A DNA stretch of 64,000 nucleotides from Cladocopium goreaui (Eukaryota; Sar; Dinophyceae; Suessiales; Symbiodiniaceae). The notes below the pieces were generated by a model. That model made no database searches, had not been told where the DNA came from, and saw nothing but the letters and a program-made list of their open reading frames with translations. Position numbers and translations under genes: made by a program. Positions 54,877-63,385 of the stretch are shown piece after piece (the first letter of the stretch is position 1; the number at the start of each line of letters is the position of its first letter). The DNA lies in the NCBI GenBank assembly GCA_947184155.2, contig CAMXCT020001023.1:62001-126000 (forward strand), written 5' to 3'.

Positions 54877-55919
54877 CCCAAACAAGGCTAGCAGATGCCA
54901 AACCTGATTTTTTGACGTCCAGTGAACATGTTGTGGTCCTGGAACTCTTTTGTGGAACTGCAGGCTTGAGTGCTTCGTTGAAACGACCTGGACTCGACAT
55001 TGTTGCAGTGGACAAGACCAAACCCAAAGCGCCTAAGGCGCTTGTTACAAAACTTGACCTGACGCTTGTCTCAAATCAACTTTTGGTGCTCAGCTGGATT
55101 CGAAACCCACAGATTAAAGCTGTCTTCATGGCCCCACCTTGCGGTACTGCCAGCGCAGCTCGTAACATACAAAGAGAAGATGACCCATTCCTGCCGCAGC
55201 CCCTGAGAACAAAAGAATTTCCTGACGGTCTGCCAGGTCTACAGAACCTGGATTTCTTGCGTGTGCAACAAAGCAATGTGCTATATGATTTTTCTGCAAC
55301 AGTTTTTGATTTATGCTGCGAGCTTGGCAAACTATGCATGTGTGAAAACCCACGGGACTCACTCTACTGGGACACCACCCCATGGATGGAACGACAACAC
55401 CAGGCCACAGACTGCGCACAATGTCACCAAGCATGTGCATATGGTTCATCACGTCCGAAGTGGACAAAATTGCTGGCAAACTTTTCAGAAGTTGAGCAAA
55501 TAAATGCAGTTTGCGATGGCAAACACAAACATGAAGCATGGGGATATCAATTTCAAAACGGCAAACGACTGTATGCAACCACTCTGGAAGTTCATTATCC
55601 CGCTGCGCTTTGTGACAAAATCGCTGCAACATTTTTACTTGCATTACAAAAGCGTGGACTTGCCGTTGCTGTGCAAGTCCCTATCAACTTTGCTGCGCGT
55701 ACTCTTGCCCAAGATCAGCCAGCCAGCAATAAAATAGCACCACTGGTACCTGAGTTCAAAAGCAAATGCATTGCGCTTTTTCATGGTGACTCATGCATAT
55801 GGCCGCACCACAGTGAATTTTTACAATGTTCAAAAGTCCTGCAAAAAGTTCAAATGGGGGGGAAAACTTGCAGTCCTTGTGCAACAATATCAATGACCAA
55901 TGTCGAGTTTGGAATATAG
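54873..55919 (+). CDS. Methyltransferase-like part of YR-4 Pol
   Basis: In frame with Gag after the TGA. It shows VLELFCGTAGLSASL (about 54936), the acidic turn VAVDK, APPCGTASAARN (about 55130), CENPRDSLYW (about 55340) and RPKWTKLLANF (about 55455). These match motifs I, IV, VI and VIII of cytosine-C5 methyltransferases, with Cys as possible nucleophile and PCG instead of PCQ. It may methylate the element's DNA copy or its target, but activity is unproven. The frame ends at 55919, overlapping the reverse transcriptase frame, which lies in -1. Confidence 0.82.
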   Translation, partial: LAQTRLADAKPDFLTSSEHVVVLELFCGTAGLSASLKRPGLDIVAVDKTKPKAPKALVTKLDLTLVSNQLLVLSWIRNPQIKAVFMAPPCGTASAARNIQREDDPFLPQPLRTKEFPDGLPGLQNLDFLRVQQSNVLYDFSATVFDLCCELGKLCMCENPRDSLYWDTTPWMERQHQATDCAQCHQACAYGSSRPKWTKLLANFSEVEQINAVCDGKHKHEAWGYQFQNGKRLYATTLEVHYPAALCDKIAATFLLALQKRGLAVAVQVPINFAARTLAQDQPASNKIAPLVPEFKSKCIALFHGDSCIWPHHSEFLQCSKVLQKVQMGGKTCSPCATISMTNVEFGI

Positions 55920-58018
55920 ATGTGCGGGTTGATCTTGAACCCACCATTTGCAATTTTCCGTGCGTTTTGGAGTTGAAGCTTTGTGGATTGTTCTGGAGTG
56001 AGCAAGAGTTTGTTGAACAAGCTATGAAAGCAAAGCACCCACTCTCTTTGGACTCGGCAGTGCCGCAGCAGTTGCTGGATGCGCTCCACTTTACTATTGA
56101 AAATGACGAAGCCACCGTTGCAAGAGTGAGAGCCGAGTTCTTTTCTCATTGGACCCGTAGGGCTTTACAGTTGGAGAGTGATGAGAAAAACTTCAAGAAA
56201 AGCATGCAACATGATGTCGCAAATGCGGTTAATGGCAAAAGAATTCTACTTTTTGAAGAAATGTTGAAATCAACGGGTTATCCTGACCTTGGCGTTGTGG
56301 ATGAGCTTAGATGTGGCTCAGATCTTACGGGTGTGGTGCCAGTTACAAATATGCTCCCCAAGAAGTTTGAGCCAGCGCTGATCTCCGAAAATGAGCTCTG
56401 TGCTAATGCGGAGAGAATGAGGGATGCTGCAGTGAGGGAAGTAAGGAGCTCGGGTGACAGTGAGATTGATGAGACTGTTTGGAGAAAAACCCTGGAAGAG
56501 GTAGACAGAGGGTGGTTAGTGGGCCCTTTAAGTGACGGCATGGTACCAGCTGACCGCCCACTTTCACGAAGGTTCGGGTTGCGCCAACGCCATGACAAAG
56601 TTCGATTGATTGATGACTATTCTGAGTCAGGGGTGAATGCTTGCGTAACCGTTTCAGAGTCTCCCATGTTGCACACAGTAGATGTGGCTTGCGCGCTTTT
56701 GATGATTTGGTTCAGTGCATGCAAGGAAGCCAATGTTGATAGTGATTTAGCTGTGCGTACGTTCGATCTGGCGAGCGCCTACAGACAGGTTGGTTTGAGC
56801 ACAAAGGGTCAGCAATTTGCTTACCTCCGGGTTTTTAGCCCACGGAGCAAAAAGGCTAGTTTCTTTCAAAGCCTTGTTTTACCTTTTGGAGCAGTGCGTA
56901 GTGTACACTCTTTTCTGCGACTTGCGAGGGCATTGTGGTGGCTGGGTGTTACAGGATGCTGTTTCATTTGGACGTCATTCTATGACGACTTTATTTCATT
57001 TAGCCGGCCGAAACTGGTTGGAAGTACTGAGCAGGCGGTTACTGCACTGTTCAGGCTACTGGGATGGATCTTTGCTGAAGAAGGTGAGAAAGCACAGCCC
57101 TTCGACTTGCATTGTTCTGCCCTTGGTGTTGTCTTTGACCTTGGCTCGGCATCAACAGGCAAAGCCTTAGTGTGCAATACAGAGTCAAGGCGGATAGAAC
57201 TATGTGAAGAACTGCTAAAAGTTGTGAAGGAAGGTCGCTTGACTAACAAACAGGCGCAACGGATGCGTGGCAGGATGCAACTTGCGGAATCTCAATTGTT
57301 TGGCCGTACCGGCAAAAGATGCTTGCGTGTTCTTGCTGATTTCGCGGAAGGCAAGAGATCTGCGCTCACCGACAAAGACAAGTTCTTTTTGCAGATGTTT
57401 CGCAATCTCATGGAGGCAAATGTTCCTAGAGAAGTTCAGGCTTTGTGTTCCGAGAATGTGTTGGTGTTCACAGACGCTTGCTATGAAGCGGGGCATCCCT
57501 CCTGGCCTTGTGGTCTTGGCGGGGTCATGTTTGCCGGAGGACAGGTGAAATATTTTTCATTAGCAGTTGATCAGGAGATGCGCAGACTGTTTGGAGAGGG
57601 TATCAAGAAGCAAATTATTTTTGAGGTGGAAACCCTTGCAGCCTTGCTGGCTGCTGACTTGTGGCAAGCTGAATTTGGAAACAAAAGAGTTGTGCTGTTT
57701 GTGGACAACGAAGGCACGAAGTTTTCTCTGCTTAAAGGGCTCTCTGACAATCCTTGCGTTGATGCGATGGCTGAGTACTTCGCTACCCTGGAATGTAACC
57801 TCCACTCCATGATTTGGATAGCGAGAGTGCCTTCAAGCAGCAACGTGGCCGACCCGCCCTCCAGAGGCATAACAAATGTTTCCCTACTGGCAAATGCAAC
57901 TGACTCTTCTTCTCTGGCAAAGGAAAAACTACTTGCAATCGTCACACAGATTTTTGAGTTGGGGGAGAAGGCTGAGCGACGATCCCCAGATGAAAACAAA
58001 AGTCATTGCAGCGCTTGA
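55826..58018 (+). CDS. Reverse transcriptase-RNase H part of YR-4 Pol
   Basis: This frame lies in -1 relative to the methyltransferase frame and overlaps it by 94 bases. A run of seven G at 55856-55862 lies in the overlap and could be a slippery site or a homopolymer indel. Reverse transcriptase motifs are SRRFGLRQRHDKVRLIDDY (about 56566), TFDLASAYRQVGL (about 56761), LPFGAVRSVHSF (about 56881) and SFYDDFIS (about 56977), where Phe replaces the first Tyr of YxDD. RNase H has VFTDACYEAG (about 57466), FEVETLAAL (about 57619), FVDNEGTKF (about 57697) and RVPSSSNVADPPSRG (about 57826). The first ATG is well inside, so expression probably depends on the upstream frame. Confidence 0.88.
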   Translation: MFKSPAKSSNGGENLQSLCNNINDQCRVWNIDVRVDLEPTICNFPCVLELKLCGLFWSEQEFVEQAMKAKHPLSLDSAVPQQLLDALHFTIENDEATVARVRAEFFSHWTRRALQLESDEKNFKKSMQHDVANAVNGKRILLFEEMLKSTGYPDLGVVDELRCGSDLTGVVPVTNMLPKKFEPALISENELCANAERMRDAAVREVRSSGDSEIDETVWRKTLEEVDRGWLVGPLSDGMVPADRPLSRRFGLRQRHDKVRLIDDYSESGVNACVTVSESPMLHTVDVACALLMIWFSACKEANVDSDLAVRTFDLASAYRQVGLSTKGQQFAYLRVFSPRSKKASFFQSLVLPFGAVRSVHSFLRLARALWWLGVTGCCFIWTSFYDDFISFSRPKLVGSTEQAVTALFRLLGWIFAEEGEKAQPFDLHCSALGVVFDLGSASTGKALVCNTESRRIELCEELLKVVKEGRLTNKQAQRMRGRMQLAESQLFGRTGKRCLRVLADFAEGKRSALTDKDKFFLQMFRNLMEANVPREVQALCSENVLVFTDACYEAGHPSWPCGLGGVMFAGGQVKYFSLAVDQEMRRLFGEGIKKQIIFEVETLAALLAADLWQAEFGNKRVVLFVDNEGTKFSLLKGLSDNPCVDAMAEYFATLECNLHSMIWIARVPSSSNVADPPSRGITNVSLLANATDSSSLAKEKLLAIVTQIFELGEKAERRSPDENKSHCSA

Positions 58019-58055
58019 CATTCAGTATTTTGCTTGAAAGTGGTTCAACGAATAA
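57966..58055 (+). repeat. B1 repeat of YR-4
   Basis: 90 bases, one substitution from B2 at 58234-58323. It starts inside the Pol C-terminus and ends CGAATAA, fused to GCTACAGTG of A2. Confidence 0.92.
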
Positions 58056-58169
58056 GCTACAGTGACATGTCACAAAGCTTTATGAAGTTGAAGACAGAGC
58101 GCCTGGTCTGTCAACTTTCGGTCCAAGAGGAGGGAGGGCGGGTTTGCCACCGTTCTTTTTTGCGATTTA
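58056..58169 (+). repeat. A2 repeat of YR-4
   Basis: Identical to A1. A 64-base spacer follows. Confidence 0.93.
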
Positions 58170-58233
58170 CCCTCCATCCACCCCTACTACCACCAACAGG
58201 ATCAACATAGCAGTTTAAGCCGACCCACAGCCA

Positions 58234-58323
58234 AGAAGGCTGAGCGACGATCCCCAGATGAAAACAAGAGTCATTGCAGCGCTTGACATTCAGTATTTTG
58301 CTTGAAAGTGGTTCAACGAATAA
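58234..58323 (+). repeat. B2 repeat of YR-4
   Basis: Second copy of 57966-58055 and right end of the element. Confidence 0.92.
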
Positions 58324-58727
58324 AAATAGTTATTGCAGCTGAAAAGTGTTTTTTGCTTTTAAGACTAGTTTTCCGGAAGTCTTGGCTCCCCTGCAGAAGA
58401 CAAAGAATATCAAACAAATAATACGAAAGGTTTTGCAGGAGTCTTGATTGAGTCTTGGTTTCAACAAGACATTAAATATACCAGAAACATCCAGAAACAC
58501 GCTGTTCCAGAAATCCTGAGATTGGGGTTCTAGGAGATCAAGACAAAAAACTAGACGACGGATGGCCCGAGAGCGTAGAGGAGCAGGTCTTCTCTTGTTA
58601 GTATGGAGACACCATATTAGAAACAATATATATATATATATAAAGATGTCATATAGGCAGTCGAGAAGAGGAGTATTAAGACAAAATAGCAGAAGTGCAA
58701 CACAATAGTTTGCATCGCAAACGCACA
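58324..58727. other. No supported gene; short AT microsatellite
   Basis: An (AT)n tract lies at about 58628-58643. Nothing else is recognised. Confidence 0.4.
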
Positions 58728-59362
58728 CAGACACTTTTACGCACAGACGCTTGTACACACAAAAGCTTTCACACACAGAAGCTTTTACAGACAGACACTT
58801 TCACACACAGACCCTTTTACGCACAGACGCTTGTACACACAAAAGCTTTTACACACAGAAGCTTTTACACAAAGACGCTTTTACACAGACACTTTTACAC
58901 ACAAAGCTTTTACACACACACAGACGCTTTTACAGACAGAAGTTTTTACACACATACGTTTTTACACAGATGCTTTTACACACAGACACTTTTACACACA
59001 GACGCTTTTACACACAGACGCTTTTACTTTACACACAGACGCTTTTACACACAGACGCTTTTACACACAGACGCTTTTACACACAGACGCTTTTACACAC
59101 AGACGCTTTTACACGCAGAAGCTTTTACCCACAAACACTTTTACACACAGACGCTTTACACACAGACGCTTTTACACACAGACGCTTTTACATTCAGACG
59201 CTTTTACACACAGACGCTTTTACACACAGAGGCTTTTACACACAGAAGCTTTTACACACAGACGCTTTTACACACACACGCTTTTGCACACAAACGCTTT
59301 TGCACACACAGTCTTTTACACACAGACGCTTTTACACACAGACGCTTTTACACACAGACAAG
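58728..59362. repeat. 16-bp minisatellite (GACGCTTTTACACACA)
   Basis: About 40 units of 16 bases, many perfect. Since 16 is not a multiple of 3 all three forward frames remain open, giving repetitive HTDAFTHRRFYTQTLL-type translations that I do not regard as genes. Confidence 0.93.
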
Positions 59363-59368
59363 TCCGGC

Positions 59369-59499
59369 ACAAGTAAAATCGCAATTTTTCCTCAGTTTTT
59401 GCCGATCGACCCTCATTTCGTGCGAAAGGGTTGCTCGGGGACAAGTAAAATCGCAATTTTTCCTCAGTTTTTGACGATCGACCCTCATTTCGTGCGAAG
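59369..59499. repeat. 72-bp tandem repeat, two units
   Basis: Units begin ACAAGTAAAATCGCAATTTT at 59369 and 59441. The same unit forms a three-unit array at 60463-60668. Confidence 0.9.
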
Positions 59500-59550
59500 G
59501 TTAGTGTACTTGTTCACTTTGTTTTGCAAGGATCTTCTTTGTTCCTGTTT

Positions 59551-59565
59551 CCATTTTGGCTCAAG
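59551..59565 (+). promoter_or_regulatory. Dinoflagellate spliced-leader 3' end
   Basis: CCATTTTGGCTCAAG equals the last 15 bases of the dinoflagellate spliced leader; the preceding bases diverge. Such relicts arise when a trans-spliced mRNA is reverse transcribed and inserted. The downstream 850 bases hold no gene I can recognise. Confidence 0.6.
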
Positions 59566-60462
59566 GACTTTCATTTGTATGTTTAACATTTTTGTTTTCC
59601 CTCCCCCCTCACCTGTTGCGTTTTCTTTTGGGGTCTGTGTTCGTGTGATTTATTTCTTTATCACCACTCTTTCGATATTGATGCATTCGACATGCATGCT
59701 GGATTTACTTTGGATGACAAAGTCATCATCCAGATTTATGCTCATATTGTCTGCAATTTATGGCAAGACTCAGATCAGCTCGTTTAGCTGCACCATCAAC
59801 TTTCGCTGGCCCTCCGGGTCTATATTTGCAGTTCTGGGTCATCTCTCCGAATTGGAGATGATCTCTATCAACTATTTGGCAATGTCAGTCCATCTCCACT
59901 GTGAGGTTCAATGGACCTATCATTTCGAATTGTCTGGGATGTTTGTGATTCCATCTTTAGTTTGTCTTCTCAAGGTGGTTCTGCTGTTGTTTTGGCGGTT
60001 TTTGGTCTCTGGTGGACATCCTATGGATTTCAGGTCGCCAAATCTTGATCAAATCTGTGATATTCATGTCTGTGAGAGTCACATCGGACTATGATCCCGT
60101 GCTCTCTTATTTTCAGACGATCAACACTTTTCAGTGAGTCTCCAGGACACTTCACGTGGCGTTTGTGGCGTTTTCCAACATTTGTTTGATTGCTATTCCT
60201 GGTCAGATTCCTGTACATCCAGAATGGGTGGTTTGTGCCATCTGGATAAATGGTTCAGAACTATTGGACCCTGCGTGTTTTGATTTCGAATCTGACATAT
60301 CCAGCAGATGAAAAAGAGCGATGACTGCGAAGACAGTGACAGAGAACGTTTGAATGGATGTACTTTTAACGGTTTGTTTTATTGAACTGATTTGGGAATC
60401 TAGATTTTAACTCTAGGCTCAAACAACAAATGAAAGTCCTTGAAGAACAGGGTTGCTCCGGC

Positions 60463-60668
60463 ACAAGTAAAATCGCAATTTTTCCTCAGTTTTTGACGAT
60501 CGACCCTCATTTCGTGTGAAAGGGTTGCTTTAGCACAAGTAAAATCGCAATTTTTCTTCAGTTTTTGACGATCGACCCTCATTTCGTGCGAAAGGGTTGC
60601 TTTAGCACAAGTAAAATCGCAATTTTACCTCAGTTTTTGCCGATCGACCCTCATTTCGTGCGAAAGTT
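60463..60668. repeat. 72-bp tandem repeat, three units
   Basis: Units start at 60463, 60535 and 60607. They match the two-unit array at 59369-59499, so the 950 bases between are flanked by the same satellite. Confidence 0.9.
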
Positions 60669-61187
60669 TCACTAGGCGCTAGCCTTGTTACCTTATCAAC
60701 TCGCAGGTGTGGCGTGTGCCACCTCAACCAAAAAAAACAAAAACCTGAACCCCCCCAAAAAAAAAAGTAGGAGGGGGTTGGTGGCCTGAAGAAACACTCT
60801 GTGTTTGCGAGAGACTTTTGTGCTTGTGTTTCTTTTAACCGCTGTTTTGTTTAAACACCAACTGTTTGAAACATTCAACCTGGTTTGTGGAATGTTTGTT
60901 TTCTGGGGTCACTGCGTAATGTGTGAATGATGCAGTTTCCCCTCAAGTGAGCTTGTTGGCATTTGGCCAACTGTTTTTTGTCGACTTGCGTCGTTCCATG
61001 CCCGCACCCTTTCGCACTGCTTCAGCCATCCAGAAAGGCCGTGTCGCAGTTCAGACTTCATCAGTGCATGTGTCTATTTCTTGCTTTTCACGTTTGTGCT
61101 GCTGTGGCCTTTTGGCATTCATTTGGGGATTCTTCACTGCCATTGCCTATTTACTTCGATTTGAAAGTGGGGATGAGCTGTAATAAC

Positions 61188-62972
61188 ATGGATGCCTTCG
61201 AGTCACATTTAGCTTTCTCGAGACGTGCAGTGTGGGGGTCAATTTTCAATCCAATTTACGTTGTGCGCCCTCCAATTTCAATTCCTGGCAGCAGCTTACC
61301 CTTGGTCCCAAGACCGTGTGGGGTCATCGCAGTGGCCTCTCCTGAGCATGAGGCGGAAGAAGACAGCCCTGACAAACATGAGGCTCTGAGAGTTTTCAGG
61401 GCCAAAAGGACTGTGACAGGACGATCTTGGGAGGCCCTGTTGAATTCACAGAGAGTTGCTGCAATTCGGAAGTGGGCTGGAATTATTATGATGTATTTGA
61501 ACTCATTTGAGATTGGCAGACAATGGGACCGCTTGTCACCTATGGGGCAGGCATTGGGCGATGGTTTGAGGCACATTTTCGCGGGGAAGGCTACTGGCAC
61601 TTTACATGCACGTGCCAGCCCAATTCTGCGATACGTCATGTGGTGTGACAAGAAGGGCAATCTTGCCTTCCCGTTGGTTGAGGCTACGATTTATCAATTC
61701 ATGTGTGAACATGCTGACACTGCTGCTCCGACATTTTTGCGGTCTTTCCTGGTGGCAATTAGATTTTCTTTTCATGTCCTTGGGGTTACAGGTGGAGACT
61801 TGGTACTTGCAAGTAAAAGGATTGAAGGGTGTGCGCGTGAGGCGTACCTGAGGAAAAGGCGTACCCTGCAGAAAGATCCTCTCAGTGTGGCCATGGTTGA
61901 GCACTTGGAGAAAGTCGTCATGGCAGAGAGGTATCCAGATCGAGACAGGGTGGCTGCGGGGTGCTTTTTGCTGTGCGTATTTTTCAGGGCCCGTTTTTCA
62001 GATATGATGAACTTGCAGGACCTCATTTTGGATGAACTGATAGTGGACGGCACTGCCCAGGGTTACATCGAAGGGAAGGTTGGTCGAACAAAATCAGCCT
62101 ACACCACTGAAATGAAAACGAGGTATCTTCCTATGGTTGCACCGCGTTATGGTGTTACTGGGCAAGACTGGTTCAGTGCATGGCAAGAAGCTTGTATCAG
62201 ATGTGGCAAACCCAAGGGTGAGTCAATGCCAATGCTCCCATACCCTTCTAAGAGCGGTTGGACGAGGACGCCATTGGGTGCTGGAGAAGGTGCTGACTGG
62301 CTGCGACAGTTATTGCAGGTTTCTGGCATTCCAAGTGGATCCATGGGAAACATTGGAACTCATTCCCTCAAGGCCACGACACTCAGTTGGATGGCTAAGT
62401 TTGGGGCGCCCATCAGTATCAGGCAGCACTTGGGTTACCACATGCCGAGTGCTGACAAGATGGCACTTCTGTATTCTCGTGATGCATCAGCTGGACCCAT
62501 CCGTAAGCTGGAAGAATGCCTTGCTGAGATCAGGGCAAAGTCTTTTCTCCCAGATGCCACACGATCTGGTTATTTTCCGATGCAGGCACAACGACCTGAT
62601 CCTGATGTTGAGCAGGGCCTTTCTGGACGTGGTTCAAATGGGCATGACTGGGCAACTGATTTCAGCGATTCAGATTCGGAGGATTCGAGAGATGATGAGC
62701 ATGCCTTCGAAGAGCAGCAGTTGAATGAGGAGGCCATGGACCACGTCGTAGGCCCTTGGGATGAGCATGCAACACTGGAATCCTTGGGCCTTCATGAAGA
62801 TGCCCCGCTCTTCAGGAATCGTTTTACCAGATACATTCATTTGCTTGCAGAGGAAGGGGGTAACAAGTTTCGATGTGGCAGAGAGGTGAATTGTAAATAT
62901 GAGGAACTTGAACGAAGGCCCAAATTCATGTCGCCACAGTGCAGCCAATGCTTCAGAGATGTTGTCAGCTGA
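61188..62972 (+). CDS. Intact tyrosine recombinase of YR-5
   Basis: The enzyme expected to integrate the element. ATG 61188 is chosen because MDAFESHLAFSRRAVWGSIF aligns with the start region of the YR-1 protein; the frame is open further upstream, with ATGs at 61173 and about 61068. The protein is 594 residues. The N-terminal ...VWGSIFNP box is followed by a helical core-binding region, LLCVFFRARFSDMM (about 61969) with the first catalytic Arg, GTHSLKATTLSW (about 62356) with His-x-x-Lys, LGYH (about 62428) and LLYSRDAS (about 62467) with the Tyr. An acidic linker and the C-terminal domain FRCGREV ... PQCSQCFRD complete it. It is the best copy for defining the family. Confidence 0.92.
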   Translation: MDAFESHLAFSRRAVWGSIFNPIYVVRPPISIPGSSLPLVPRPCGVIAVASPEHEAEEDSPDKHEALRVFRAKRTVTGRSWEALLNSQRVAAIRKWAGIIMMYLNSFEIGRQWDRLSPMGQALGDGLRHIFAGKATGTLHARASPILRYVMWCDKKGNLAFPLVEATIYQFMCEHADTAAPTFLRSFLVAIRFSFHVLGVTGGDLVLASKRIEGCAREAYLRKRRTLQKDPLSVAMVEHLEKVVMAERYPDRDRVAAGCFLLCVFFRARFSDMMNLQDLILDELIVDGTAQGYIEGKVGRTKSAYTTEMKTRYLPMVAPRYGVTGQDWFSAWQEACIRCGKPKGESMPMLPYPSKSGWTRTPLGAGEGADWLRQLLQVSGIPSGSMGNIGTHSLKATTLSWMAKFGAPISIRQHLGYHMPSADKMALLYSRDASAGPIRKLEECLAEIRAKSFLPDATRSGYFPMQAQRPDPDVEQGLSGRGSNGHDWATDFSDSDSEDSRDDEHAFEEQQLNEEAMDHVVGPWDEHATLESLGLHEDAPLFRNRFTRYIHLLAEEGGNKFRCGREVNCKYEELERRPKFMSPQCSQCFRDVVS

Positions 62973-63385
62973 GGTTTGAAAAAAGAAAAAAAAAACGTTT
63001 CAGTTGAAACCAAAAAAAATGTGGATCGCCTTGCTTGATTCAAATTTGTAGAATCAAAGATTTGACTGCATGAGCAGACTTGCTATGTGCACATGATTTG
63101 AACCGAAGATGCCACTTGGGCATAGACCACTTGGGTCATTCAACATTTGGTTGGTGTGCGTGGTTCAAGCGGCGTAATTGACGCCATGTTGGGTATCCAC
63201 TTGGGATCCCGTGCAAGTATGTGTGCAAGATACTTTACAGTTGCCCCTGTTTGAACCCATACCCATAGTCCACCTTTCCCATCACCAGGTTTGACTTCAT
63301 ACCCATAGTCCTCCCAGTGTATAGTGGATGAAACAAAACTCATGAAATGAAAAATTTCTTTTTGCTGCCTGGATTTCATTTTGCA
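62973..63385. other. YR-5 spacer between recombinase and Gag
   Basis: No gene is supported. Direct phrases TACCCATAGTCC recur at about 63260 and 63299. Confidence 0.4.

Larger units (their letters stand above)
50715..58323 (+). mobile_element. YR-4: complete-length tyrosine-recombinase retrotransposon
   Basis: A 7609-bp element with A1 (50715-50828), genes, B1 (57966-58055), A2 (58056-58169) and B2 (58234-58323). It has no nested insertion, so it shows the family's full layout: recombinase, Gag, methyltransferase-like domain, reverse transcriptase, RNase H. A1 and A2 are identical over 114 bases, and B1 and B2 differ at one of 90. B1 overlaps the last codons of Pol. No target duplication is visible. 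The recombinase gene has two frameshifts and Pol one frame change, so autonomy is doubtful. Confidence 0.94.

Noticed and set aside
58728-59362. Long ORFs of 181-447 codons over the ACACAGACGCTTTT region
   Set aside because: They are translations of a 16-bp satellite open in all three frames, with no independent coding evidence.
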